This document shows, one piece after another, positions 1 through 7,959 of a stretch of 12,409 nt of DNA. Below the pieces are notes generated by a model. It saw only the letters and a list, made by a program, of their open reading frames with translations. It was not told where the DNA came from and ran no database searches. This stretch comes from an uncultured Oxalobacter sp. Lineage in GTDB: Bacteria > Pseudomonadota > Gammaproteobacteria > Burkholderiales > Burkholderiaceae_D. The DNA is taken from assembly GCA_937916185.1 (NCBI GenBank), contig CALGGD010000194.1:1-12409 (forward strand), in the 5' to 3' direction. The translations under genes and the position numbers were made by a program. How positions within the stretch are numbered: position 1 is the stretch's first letter; every line of letters starts with the position of its first letter.

Positions 1-1492
1 AGGCCTTGCGTTCAAGCAGCCATTGGCAGAGCAGGGGAACAGGCCGTCCGGTTGATCCTTTTGCCGCACCGCTCTTCCAGGCAGTGCCTGCCACATCCAG
101 GTGCGCCCAGGTATATTGCCTGGTGAAGCGTTCAAGGAAACAGGCGGCGGTGATGCTGCCTGCAGGACGCCCGCCGACGTTCGCCATATCTGCAAAGTTG
201 GAATCCAGCTGTGACTGGTAGGCATCTTCAATCGGCATGCGCCAGACAGGATCGTCAACCTGTTTTGCCGCTTCTGACAGGGATTCTGCCAGAGCATCAT
301 GTGCATCGTCCATCCGGGTGAACAGACCGCTGGTGATATGGCCCAAGGCAATGATGCAGGCGCCGGTCAATGTGGCGATGTCAATGACAGCGGCGGGTTT
401 GAAGCGTTCTGCGAATGTCAGGGCATCGCACAGGATCAGGCGTCCTTCTGCATCGGTGTTCAGGATTTCAATGGTCTGGCCAGACATGGAGGTGACGATG
501 TCACCAGGCCGGTTCGCCCTGCCGGAAGGCATGTTTTCACAGGAGGGGATCAGGCCGATGACATTCTGTTTCAAGCCCAGCTCACCGATTGCCTTGAATG
601 TGCCGAGGACAGATGCCGCGCCACACATGTCGTATTTCATTTCATCCATGCCGGCGCCTGGCTTCAGGGAAATGCCGCCGGAATCGAAGGTGATGCCTTT
701 ACCGACAAAAACGACGGGAGCTTCCTTCGCCTTGCCTTTCAGATGCTTGAGTACAATGAATCTTGGGGGTTCTTCACTGCCTTTCGCTACGGACAGGAAA
801 CCGCCCATTTTCAGTGACTGGATCTGTTTCTTTTCAAGTATTTCAACGGTGAAGCCATAGTCCTTTGCCAGGCGTTTTGCCTGTTCTGCCAGGTAAGATG
901 GTGTGCAGATATTCGCAGGCAGGTTGCCAAGGTTCTTGGCATACCGGCGGCCTTCGTTGATGGCGATGGCATTGGTCAGGGCTTTTTTTGCGATGGCAGC
1001 CTTGCCTGAAGGAATGTACAATACCGCCTTGCGGATTTTTGAGGCGGGGGCCTTGTTTTTTTTCAGGACACCGCTTTGGTAGGACTTGTTGTAAAAGCCG
1101 GTTACAACCGTATAGATTGTCTGAGCGATGCTGTTGCCGATGGCATCCATGGGCAATGCCAGCAGGACATTGCTGGCGTTGAGTGGTTTCAGCGCTGTGA
1201 TGCAGGCGTCAATGGCTTTCCTGAAATCTTTCCCTGCGGTGGGTCTGGCGCCAAGCCCGATGAGCAGCAGCCGTTTTGCGGTGATGCCTTCAGGGGATCG
1301 GGCAAGCAGTGTTGAACCGGGTTTGCCATCGATGTCACCGGTGGCATAGAGGTCTGCCACAGCTTCCTGCAAGGCTGGGGATGCGGTGTCATCAGCCAGT
1401 GTGCCATCGCTGTGGATTCCGATTGCAAGGCAATCGGTTCTGATTGTTTGAAGAGAGTTTTTTTTATCTGCTGATTTTGTGCTAAAGTCCAT
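1..1492 (-). CDS. pepA: Leucyl aminopeptidase PepA (M17 family), C-terminal end cut off by the window
   Basis: Cytosolic, two-metal, hexameric M17 aminopeptidase that removes N-terminal residues (preferring Leu) from peptides; some bacterial homologues also bind DNA as regulators or recombination accessory factors. I translated the minus strand directly: it begins MDFSTKSADKKNS and stays open for 497 codons to the left edge, ending ...LLERKA. The E. coli protein has 503 residues, so only a few residues should be missing. The metal and catalytic motifs are intact: VGKGITFDSGG with K265 and D270, and the family signature NTDAEGRL with D347, E349 and R351. All sit at a constant offset of five from the E. 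coli numbers. The N-terminal M17 domain covers roughly residues 15-160 and the catalytic domain 180 to the end. The start is supported by a GGAGGA Shine-Dalgarno sequence eight bases upstream (1501-1506). It is divergent from lptF. Identification is very secure. Confidence 0.96.
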   Translation of the reverse strand, partial: MDFSTKSADKKNSLQTIRTDCLAIGIHSDGTLADDTASPALQEAVADLYATGDIDGKPGSTLLARSPEGITAKRLLLIGLGARPTAGKDFRKAIDACITALKPLNASNVLLALPMDAIGNSIAQTIYTVVTGFYNKSYQSGVLKKNKAPASKIRKAVLYIPSGKAAIAKKALTNAIAINEGRRYAKNLGNLPANICTPSYLAEQAKRLAKDYGFTVEILEKKQIQSLKMGGFLSVAKGSEEPPRFIVLKHLKGKAKEAPVVFVGKGITFDSGGISLKPGAGMDEMKYDMCGAASVLGTFKAIGELGLKQNVIGLIPSCENMPSGRANRPGDIVTSMSGQTIEILNTDAEGRLILCDALTFAERFKPAAVIDIATLTGACIIALGHITSGLFTRMDDAHDALAESLSEAAKQVDDPVWRMPIEDAYQSQLDSNFADMANVGGRPAGSITAACFLERFTRQYTWAHLDVAGTAWKSGAAKGSTGRPVPLLCQWLLERKA

Positions 1493-1500
1493 TGTTTGAA

Positions 1501-1506
1501 TCCTCC
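1501..1506 (-). promoter_or_regulatory. Shine-Dalgarno sequence of pepA
   Basis: On the minus strand this reads GGAGGA, eight bases before the ATG at 1492-1490. It fixes the pepA start, since no other in-frame start has such a site. Confidence 0.8.
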
Positions 1507-1514
1507 AGATTACC

Positions 1515-1522
1515 ATTATAAC
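1515..1522. promoter_or_regulatory. Overlapping divergent -10-like hexamers between pepA and lptF
   Basis: The 35-bp gap between the two divergent starts holds TATAAT on the minus strand (1515-1520, a perfect -10 match, facing pepA) and TATAAC on the plus strand (1517-1522, five of six, facing lptF). Used for pepA, the minus-strand hexamer would start the message near 1508, just ahead of its ribosome site. Used for lptF, the plus-strand hexamer would start the message at about the ATG itself. No good -35 hexamer lies at 16-18 bp on either side; the best are TTGAAT at 15 bp for lptF and a TTGAAA with only 13 bp for pepA. This is a candidate only. Confidence 0.3.
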
Positions 1523-1527
1523 CGCTC

Positions 1528-2682
1528 ATGATTTTTCAACGTGCGTTAAAGCGTGAACTCTACAGTACAGCAGCAGGTGTGTTCCTGACATTGTTCACGA
1601 TTACCATTACGATGATGCTCATCCGTATCCTCGGGCAGGCAGCCAAAGGCAAGATTGCATCAGATGACGTACTGGCGCTCATCGGTTTTACCTCGTTGAA
1701 CTATATGCCGATCATCCTGATTCTGACGGCTTTTATTGCCGTCCTGCTGGTGGTGACAAGAAGTTACCGGGATTCTGAGATGGTGGTCTGGTTTTCCTCC
1801 GGCCTGAGCCTGACCCGATGGATTCGGCCTGTGCTGGAATTCGGCGCGCCCATCATTGTGCTGGTTGCCGTATTGGGGTTCTCTGTAACGCCATGGGCAT
1901 ACCGTCAGAGTGCGGAATTCCGGGAACGTTTTGAAAAACGTGAAGACCTTGCCCGCCTGTCCCCGGGGAAATTCCAGGAGTCGGCTTCGGGGGACAGGGT
2001 TTTCTATATCGAGTCGATTGCCGACAATGGCGAAGATGTCAAGAATGTCTTCATCCATACCATCCGTGAAAATAAGTTCGCCACCGTCCTGGCACAGTCT
2101 GGCCGTATCTTCAATGACAAGAAAGGCGACCGCTTCCTGATGCTGAGGAATGGCCTGCGCTACGATGAGGCATTGGATCATTCAGAGGCCGGTTTCATGA
2201 AGTTCCAGAAATATACGTCCTTTGTCGAGGAGAAGGATGACTTTGTCTATGAACTGGATGAGACTTCGACCCGTTCGCTGACGATGAAGGAGCTGCTGGA
2301 AAGGCCGACCAGCAAGAAACGGGGTGAACTGGTCTGGCGTATCGGCCTCCCGTTCATGTGCCTGCTGTTGATACTGCTGGCGATTCCCCTTGGTTTCGTC
2401 AATCCAAGGGCAGGCCGTTCATTCAACCTGATTATTGCGGTCCTGCTGTATCTGGCATACAGCAATATGACCAGCTTCTTCCAGAACTTTGTTTCCCATG
2501 ACCGGCTTTCTTTCGGCATGGCGTGGTGGCCGTTGCATCTGATAATCGCCGTCATCATCTTCCTGCTGTTTGCCTGGCGGCTGGGTGTGAACAGCCCGCA
2601 TCATCCATACGCCTGGTTTGCCAAGCTGCGTCATAAACGTATCCAGAAATCAGCCAAAGACAAGGAAGGTGACGGACAATGA
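1528..2682 (+). CDS. lptF: LPS export ABC transporter permease LptF
   Basis: Inner-membrane permease that with LptG and the ATPase dimer LptB2 extracts lipopolysaccharide from the inner membrane and passes it to LptC and the periplasmic bridge. The 384 residues show the family plan: three N-terminal membrane helices (about 13-35, 55-77, 101-122), a periplasmic beta-jellyroll domain (about 125-265), then three more helices (about 270-290, 298-317, 332-351) and a basic cytoplasmic tail. E84 in the loop RDSEMVVWFSSGLS matches the glutamate at the same position in E. coli LptF that contacts LptB. The start MIFQRALKREL is the usual family N-terminus, although no Shine-Dalgarno sequence precedes this ATG. 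It is followed directly by lptG through an ATGA overlap, so translation is probably coupled. Length is slightly above the E. coli protein (366), mostly from the tail. Confidence 0.96.
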   Translation: MIFQRALKRELYSTAAGVFLTLFTITITMMLIRILGQAAKGKIASDDVLALIGFTSLNYMPIILILTAFIAVLLVVTRSYRDSEMVVWFSSGLSLTRWIRPVLEFGAPIIVLVAVLGFSVTPWAYRQSAEFRERFEKREDLARLSPGKFQESASGDRVFYIESIADNGEDVKNVFIHTIRENKFATVLAQSGRIFNDKKGDRFLMLRNGLRYDEALDHSEAGFMKFQKYTSFVEEKDDFVYELDETSTRSLTMKELLERPTSKKRGELVWRIGLPFMCLLLILLAIPLGFVNPRAGRSFNLIIAVLLYLAYSNMTSFFQNFVSHDRLSFGMAWWPLHLIIAVIIFLLFAWRLGVNSPHHPYAWFAKLRHKRIQKSAKDKEGDGQ

Positions 2683-3827
2683 ATATTCTTCAGCGTTACT
2701 TCCTGACCCAGATCCTGAAAAGCGTTGTTTTTGTCTTGGTTGCGTTTATCGGGCTGTTTGCGTTTTTTGACCTGATCAACGAAATCCCGATTGTTGGCAA
2801 AGGGCGTTATCACTTGTTTCAGGCGGTTATTTATATCCTGTTGGGCATTCCGGCATATGTCTATGAACTGATGCCGTTTGCGGTGCTGATCGGGGCGATT
2901 TATGCGATGGCGACATTCGCGAACAACTCGGAATTCACGATTATGCGGGTTTCTTCCCTGTCAACCATGGATGCTGTCAAGATGATGGTGAAAGTCGGGG
3001 TGATTTTCCTGATTTTCACCTTTGCGGTCGGTGAGGGCGTTTCTCCCATCACCTCACGCAAGGCGGCGGATTTCAAGAATGGACTGATTGGCAAGAATGT
3101 GTCTGAGAAACTCAAGACAGGGATGTGGAGCAAGGATATCATCCGTAAGGGCAGGTCGAAGGCGGCTGCCGGGAACCGCTATATGAATTTCAAGATCATG
3201 AATCCAAATGGCCGTTCTTTTGAATATGGCCGGATTTTTGAATTCAACAACAAACGTGAACTGGTCAAGGTCATCACGGCGGAAAAAGGAAGGTTCCAAG
3301 GCGGCAATACATGGATTCTGAAAGGTGTTGAGGTCGAGGACATTACACCGCCAAGCGCTGACAAAGACAAGAAATTCCCAGAGACCGCACCGTCGATCCA
3401 GCGGACGAAACTCGATACAATGAAGCTGAATTCCGAGGTGACACCGAAGATTCTGGCGGTGACATCCATGGATCCCAACAGGATGTCGGCGGTTGAGCTG
3501 ATGCGGTACAACAGGCACCTGGATGAGAACAAACAGGATGCATCGCTGTACAAGATCGCTTTCTGGAAGAAAATCATCTATCCGTTCACCGTCTTCGTCA
3601 TGATGGGTCTGGCATTGCCGTTCGCCTATCTGCATTTCAGGTCAGGCGGCATCAGCCTGAAGATTTTTGTCGGTATCATGATCGGGATTGCGTTTGTGCT
3701 GTTCAACAACCTGTTCTCGCATATCGGGCTGCTGAATGGGTGGCCGGCTTTCCTGACAGCGGTCTTTCCAAGCCTGCTGTTCCTGCTATCTGCGGTCTAT
3801 GCACTATGGTGGGTTGAGAAACATTGA
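2679..3827 (+). CDS. lptG: LPS export ABC transporter permease LptG
   Basis: Second permease of the LptB2FG lipopolysaccharide extractor, partner of LptF. The 382 residues have helices at about 13-33, 51-80 and 101-120, a periplasmic jellyroll domain at about 125-290 and C-terminal helices at about 297-317, 325-345 and 355-377. The coupling loop reads NNSEFTIMRVSSLS, with E85 corresponding to the LptB-contacting glutamate of E. coli LptG (E88). ATG lies inside the lptF stop (ATGA, 2679-2682), the classic sign of translational coupling and equal dosage of the two permeases. The ORF ends EKH and is followed by an 84-bp gap to the convergent hrpA. Which of the two paralogues is F and which is G is inferred from gene order and from the N-termini (MIFQRAL versus MNILQRYF). 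Confidence 0.95.
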   Translation: MNILQRYFLTQILKSVVFVLVAFIGLFAFFDLINEIPIVGKGRYHLFQAVIYILLGIPAYVYELMPFAVLIGAIYAMATFANNSEFTIMRVSSLSTMDAVKMMVKVGVIFLIFTFAVGEGVSPITSRKAADFKNGLIGKNVSEKLKTGMWSKDIIRKGRSKAAAGNRYMNFKIMNPNGRSFEYGRIFEFNNKRELVKVITAEKGRFQGGNTWILKGVEVEDITPPSADKDKKFPETAPSIQRTKLDTMKLNSEVTPKILAVTSMDPNRMSAVELMRYNRHLDENKQDASLYKIAFWKKIIYPFTVFVMMGLALPFAYLHFRSGGISLKIFVGIMIGIAFVLFNNLFSHIGLLNGWPAFLTAVFPSLLFLLSAVYALWWVEKH

Positions 3828-3831
3828 CGTT

Positions 3832-3845
3832 CTGGGAAAGCCCAG
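3832..3845. repeat. Short GC-rich inverted repeat behind lptG
   Basis: CTGGG-AAAG-CCCAG is a five-pair stem starting five bases after the lptG stop. It lacks a T tract on either strand, so it is a weak terminator candidate at best; it could slow or protect mRNA 3' ends of the convergent lptFG and hrpA transcripts. Confidence 0.35.
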
Positions 3846-3853
3846 TGGATCCG

Positions 3854-3889
3854 GTGGCATTTGCCTGCCACAGGGGGATGACAGTGGCA
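3854..3889. repeat. Three-part GTGGCA / TGCCAC / GTGGCA inverted repeat in the convergent gap
   Basis: GTGGCA (3854-3859), TGCCAC (3866-3871) and GTGGCA (3884-3889) give two mutually exclusive six-pair hairpins, the central arm being able to pair with either side. No T tract follows on either strand. This is the most likely place for transcripts from lptFG (plus) and hrpA (minus) to end, but the structure alone does not prove termination. Confidence 0.35.
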
Positions 3890-3911
3890 GCCTCCAGACA
3901 GCAAGACCGTT

Positions 3912-6900
3912 TCAGCCCTGCTGTTGGATGGCCTGCCAGACTTTCTGGAGCCGTTTGACCGAGACCGGGAAAGGTGTCCTCAATTCCTGGGCAAACAGCG
4001 ATACCCGCAGTTCCTCCAGCATCCAGCGGTATTCCTGCAGCCGTGGACTGATTTCCCGGTTCGTGTTCTGGCGTAATGCCTTGATCATCCTGTGATAAGG
4101 TGTTGCCACCTGCTGCCATAATGCCATCTGGGCTTTATCACGTTGAGCATCATTCCGGCATTTGTCGATCCGTACAGCGCAGGCTTTCAGGTAGCGGGGA
4201 AAATGTTTCAGCCTTTCCAAAGGGTTTTCCACAATGAACCGTTTTGTCATCAGGATGGACAGTTGCCCGTTGATGTCCTGGAGTGTCTGCTCATGGTTTT
4301 TCAGGGAAGGCATTTTACGCTGGACAGCCTGGTATTCCGTCAGGATCTGTTGGATGAGACCGGCAATCTCGTTGCCAAGCAGTCCGATACGCGCTTTGCC
4401 TTCGCTTTTCCGTTTCTCGAAGTCAAGGGCTTTTTCCGGTAAAGGGGAATACATGAAAGCAGCTTCCAGGGATGCCTGGAGAAGCTGTTCTGTCAGTTCT
4501 TCCTGTGATCCCAGCTTCAGGAAGAGCAGCCCCATTTCAGCCACGCCACGGAGATGTTTTGACATGAACTTCAGTTGTTCTTTCACCTGTATGGCAAAGA
4601 GCCGCCGTAAGCCATCATGGTGCATGGCCTTTGCGGGTGCAGGTTCGTCAAAGACCTCGATCTCGCAATGGGTGTTTTTATCAACCAGCGCAGGGTAGCC
4701 GATCAAAGACTGTCCGCCACGTTTGATTTCCAGGATTTCCGGTAAAGGTTCAAATGTCCAGGCAGTGATTCTTTCTGCTCCTGGCTGGATGGCGTGGTTC
4801 TGGGCAGGCTGTTCCGCTGATGCAGGAACGCTGTTTCCCCCAGTGGAGACGGTATCGGGTGAGACAGGGATATCCTTTTTCCTCAACGTGCTGCGGATTT
4901 CTGCCAGTTGCTGGAAAGCGTTGCGTGCCTGCCTGCCGAACAGGGACTGCAGGGATTCCAGGTTGCGGGACATCTCAAGCATCCGTCCATATTCATCCAC
5001 GATACGGAAATTCATGAAGAGGTGCAGAGGGAGGGTTTCCAACCTGAAATCGTCTTTCTTGACAACCGTGTTTGTCTGTTCACGGATGTCGTTGATGAGG
5101 GCTGTTGTGAGCGGCCCTTCACCGAATGATGCCGATGCATGGATGCGGTCCATGAAACCCGCTGCATAATCCGGCAGGGGGACACAGTGCCGTCGGAGTT
5201 TCTGTGGCAACGACTTGATGAGCAGGTGCACCTTTTCTTTCAGCATGCCTGGAACCAGCCACTCACAGCGTTCAGCCGATATTTGGTTCAACGCATAGAT
5301 TGGAATGGAAAGGGTGACGCCGTCCCTGGGGCTGCCGGGTTCAAAATGGTAGTCCAATCCCATCTCGATACCCGCCGGTCTGATGGTTTTGGGGAACAGG
5401 TCTGTCGTGATGCCCGCTGCTTCGTGGCGCATCAGGTCGTTCCGGTTGAGGTACAGGATTTTCGGATTCTCCTTGATGGCGGTCTTCAGCCATTTTTCAA
5501 AAGAGAAGCCGTTGACAATGTTTTTCGGGATGAAACGGTCATAGAAAGCGGCAATCAGGCTGTCATCAATCAGGACATCATGTTTGCGGGACCGGTGTTC
5601 CAGGTTCTCGATTTCATGGATGAGCCGCTGGTTATGATGGAAAAAAGCCGCCTTGGTCTCAAAATCGCCTTTCACCAATGCATCCCTGATGAAGATATCT
5701 CGGGCCTCTTCTGGGTTGACCTGGCCATAGTGGATACGCCGTTGGCTGTAAACCGTCAGGCCATACAGTGTCCCCCGTTCCATCGCACTGACCTGGGCGG
5801 GTTTCTTCTCCCAATGGGGGTCTCCCCATGATTTCTTGATCAGATGGCGGCCGACACGCTCCAGCCATTCAGGTTGGATCTGGGCAACGCACCGTGCATA
5901 CAGACGGCTGGTGTCAACCAGTTCTGCAGCCATCACCCAGCGGCCGTTCTTCTTTGCCAGAGCGGAGCCAGGCCAGATTCTGAAGCGGATTCCCCGCGCA
6001 CCCAGGAAGACGGCAGGGTCTTCAGTTTTACAGCCGACATTGCCCAGCAGCCCGGTCAACAGTGCCAGGTGCAGCTGTTCGTAGGTGGCGTCCAGTTCAC
6101 TGACAGTCCAGCCACGCTCACGGACAATCGTCAGCAGTTGGGTATGGATGTCGCGCCATTCCCGGAACCGTAAGTAAGAAAGGAACTGGTTGCGGCAGTT
6201 CTCCTGCAGTTTCCGGTTCGACTGTTTATGCTCAACGGCATCTTCGAACCATTGCCAGATTTTCAGGAAACTGAGGAATTCGGAGCGGCTGTCAGCGAAT
6301 TTCTTATGGGCGGTATCAGCTGCTTCCTGGACATCCATCGGACGGTCCCGGGGGTCTTGGATGGACAGGGCGGCGGCAATCACCAGCATCTCTTTCAGGC
6401 ATTGATGGTCCCTGGCCGCCAGGATCATCCTGCCGATACGGGGATCGACAGGCAGTGTTGCCAGTTCCCGTCCAATCGGTGTCATCTGGTTCAGGTTGTC
6501 CAGTGCGCCCAGCTCATGCAGCAGCTGATAGCCGTCTGCTATTGCCCTGCGCATCGGTGTTTCCATGAACGGGAATGTATCGATATCCACCAGTCTGAGG
6601 GATTTCATCCGCAGGATGACCGATGCCAGCGAGGAACGGAGGATTTCCGGTGTTGTGTAAGGCTGGCGCTGCAGGAAATCCTGCTCTTCATACAGGCGGA
6701 TGCAGATGCCGGATTCCACACGGCCACAGCGGCCGGAACGCTGGTTTGCCGCCGCCTGTGAGATTGGTTCGATGTGCAGCTGCTCCACTTTATTGCGGTA
6801 ACTGTACCGTTTCACACGGGCAAGCCCGGAATCCACAACGAAACGGATGCCTGGGACGGTCAGCGAAGTCTCGGCGACATTGGTTGCCAGGATAATCCGC

Positions 6901-7859
6901 CGGGCATTGCCGGGCTTGAAAATCTTTTCCTGTTCCTGGGCTGAAAGCCGTGCATACAAAGGCAGGATCTGTACATGGGGGGGATGCTGTTTGCGCAAGG
7001 CTTCTGCCGCTTCACGGATTTCCCGTTCACCAGGCAGGAAGACCAGTGCGTCGCCGGAACCGGTCTTGAACAGCTCATCGATGGCATCGACAATCCCATC
7101 CATCAAGTCACGGTTCTGGCGGGGAATTGAATGGCTCTTTTCATCATATTCACTGATGCTGTCGATAGGGCGGTACCAGATAGCCACAGGGTACAGCCTG
7201 CCCGAAACCTCAATAACTGGGGCAGGTTTGCCATGGATGGAGAAATGTCTGGCAAAACGTTCGGCATCAATGGTCGCGGAAGTCACAATGACTTTCAGGT
7301 CAGGCCGTTCTGGCAGGATCTGTTTCAGGTAACCCAGCAGGATGTCGATGTTCAGGCTGCGTTCATGTGCTTCGTCAATGATGATGGTGTCATACTGCCT
7401 CAGCAGCCGGTCGGTCTGTGTCTCTGCCAGCAGGATGCCGTCAGTCATCAGCTTGATGCAGGCATTGGGGCCGGTATGGTCGGTGAAACGGATCTTATAA
7501 CCGACAATATCCCCAAGTGCGGAATCCAGTTCCCGGGCAATCCGGCGGGCAGTCGTGCTTGCGGCGATACGGCGTGGCTGGGTGTGCCCGATCAGCCCTT
7601 TGATGCCTCTGCCGAGCTCCAGGCAGATTTTGGGCAGCTGGGTTGTTTTACCTGAGCCGGTTTCCCCGCAGACAATGACCACTTGGTTCATTGCAATGGC
7701 GACAGCGATTTCCCTGCGTTTTGATGAAACAGGCAATTCATCAGGGTAAGTGATTGGAAAAAGGCCGTCTGGCAGTTTTTTTTCAGGATTCTGTCTGGAA
7801 TGGCTGCCTGAGCGTGGTTTTTTGGATAAAGATTCAGAAGCACTCATGTCGGAGGGCAT
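3912..7859 (-). CDS. hrpA: ATP-dependent DEAH-box RNA helicase HrpA
   Basis: Large cytosolic DExH-type RNA helicase. In E. coli HrpA has been linked to mRNA processing and to resolving stalled, collided ribosomes. The 1315 residues match the family's usual length (about 1300). Motifs in order: Walker A GETGSGKT (65-72), TQPRR (93-97), the DEAH box (162-165), SAT (194-196), and helicase motif VI QRSGRCGR (373-380), with the HA2 and OB-fold regions following (about 440-700) and the long HrpA-specific C-terminal domain (DUF3418 type, about 710-1310). A proline-, serine- and alanine-rich linker lies near residues 1055-1085. The first in-frame ATG (7859) lacks a ribosome site and overlaps a TATAAT; a second ATG four codons on (7847) is possible. 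The gene is transcribed alone, convergent with lptFG and divergent from argA. No frameshift or missing motif was seen. Confidence 0.96.
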   Translation of the reverse strand: MPSDMSASESLSKKPRSGSHSRQNPEKKLPDGLFPITYPDELPVSSKRREIAVAIAMNQVVIVCGETGSGKTTQLPKICLELGRGIKGLIGHTQPRRIAASTTARRIARELDSALGDIVGYKIRFTDHTGPNACIKLMTDGILLAETQTDRLLRQYDTIIIDEAHERSLNIDILLGYLKQILPERPDLKVIVTSATIDAERFARHFSIHGKPAPVIEVSGRLYPVAIWYRPIDSISEYDEKSHSIPRQNRDLMDGIVDAIDELFKTGSGDALVFLPGEREIREAAEALRKQHPPHVQILPLYARLSAQEQEKIFKPGNARRIILATNVAETSLTVPGIRFVVDSGLARVKRYSYRNKVEQLHIEPISQAAANQRSGRCGRVESGICIRLYEEQDFLQRQPYTTPEILRSSLASVILRMKSLRLVDIDTFPFMETPMRRAIADGYQLLHELGALDNLNQMTPIGRELATLPVDPRIGRMILAARDHQCLKEMLVIAAALSIQDPRDRPMDVQEAADTAHKKFADSRSEFLSFLKIWQWFEDAVEHKQSNRKLQENCRNQFLSYLRFREWRDIHTQLLTIVRERGWTVSELDATYEQLHLALLTGLLGNVGCKTEDPAVFLGARGIRFRIWPGSALAKKNGRWVMAAELVDTSRLYARCVAQIQPEWLERVGRHLIKKSWGDPHWEKKPAQVSAMERGTLYGLTVYSQRRIHYGQVNPEEARDIFIRDALVKGDFETKAAFFHHNQRLIHEIENLEHRSRKHDVLIDDSLIAAFYDRFIPKNIVNGFSFEKWLKTAIKENPKILYLNRNDLMRHEAAGITTDLFPKTIRPAGIEMGLDYHFEPGSPRDGVTLSIPIYALNQISAERCEWLVPGMLKEKVHLLIKSLPQKLRRHCVPLPDYAAGFMDRIHASASFGEGPLTTALINDIREQTNTVVKKDDFRLETLPLHLFMNFRIVDEYGRMLEMSRNLESLQSLFGRQARNAFQQLAEIRSTLRKKDIPVSPDTVSTGGNSVPASAEQPAQNHAIQPGAERITAWTFEPLPEILEIKRGGQSLIGYPALVDKNTHCEIEVFDEPAPAKAMHHDGLRRLFAIQVKEQLKFMSKHLRGVAEMGLLFLKLGSQEELTEQLLQASLEAAFMYSPLPEKALDFEKRKSEGKARIGLLGNEIAGLIQQILTEYQAVQRKMPSLKNHEQTLQDINGQLSILMTKRFIVENPLERLKHFPRYLKACAVRIDKCRNDAQRDKAQMALWQQVATPYHRMIKALRQNTNREISPRLQEYRWMLEELRVSLFAQELRTPFPVSVKRLQKVWQAIQQQG

Positions 7860-7863
7860 TATA
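7858..7863 (-). promoter_or_regulatory. TATAAT hexamer overlapping the annotated hrpA start
   Basis: On the minus strand the sequence reads TATAATG, the last three bases being the first in-frame ATG of hrpA. If this is the -10 element, transcription would begin near 7851 and translation would have to use the ATG at 7847 on a nearly leaderless message. The best -35 match is AAGACA with a 19-bp spacer, which is weak. It may be coincidence. Confidence 0.25.
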
Positions 7864-7959
7864 ATCGTAAAAAAACGGTAAATGTCTTGAAAGGGACAGC
7901 TTCCGCAGAAAAGTCACCTATGGCATGATTGGACCTCATTACAGGAAATTCATTTCAGG

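Noticed and set aside
237..860. Open frames on the plus strand opposite pepA (237-860, 299-817)
   Set aside because: They are shadows of the minus-strand pepA, which carries all its catalytic motifs across the same bases.
3054..3635. A 193-codon minus-strand frame opposite lptG
   Set aside because: Antisense shadow of lptG; the lptG protein is continuous here.
5139..5831. A 230-codon open frame on the plus strand
   Set aside because: It lies wholly antisense to hrpA, whose protein is intact and recognisable over this span; the antisense translation resembles no family and has no ribosome site that stands out.
7860..7959. ARG box or strong promoter between hrpA and argA
   Set aside because: TTGAAA at 7887 has no matching -10 hexamer at proper spacing, and I could not find a paired ARG-box-like palindrome.
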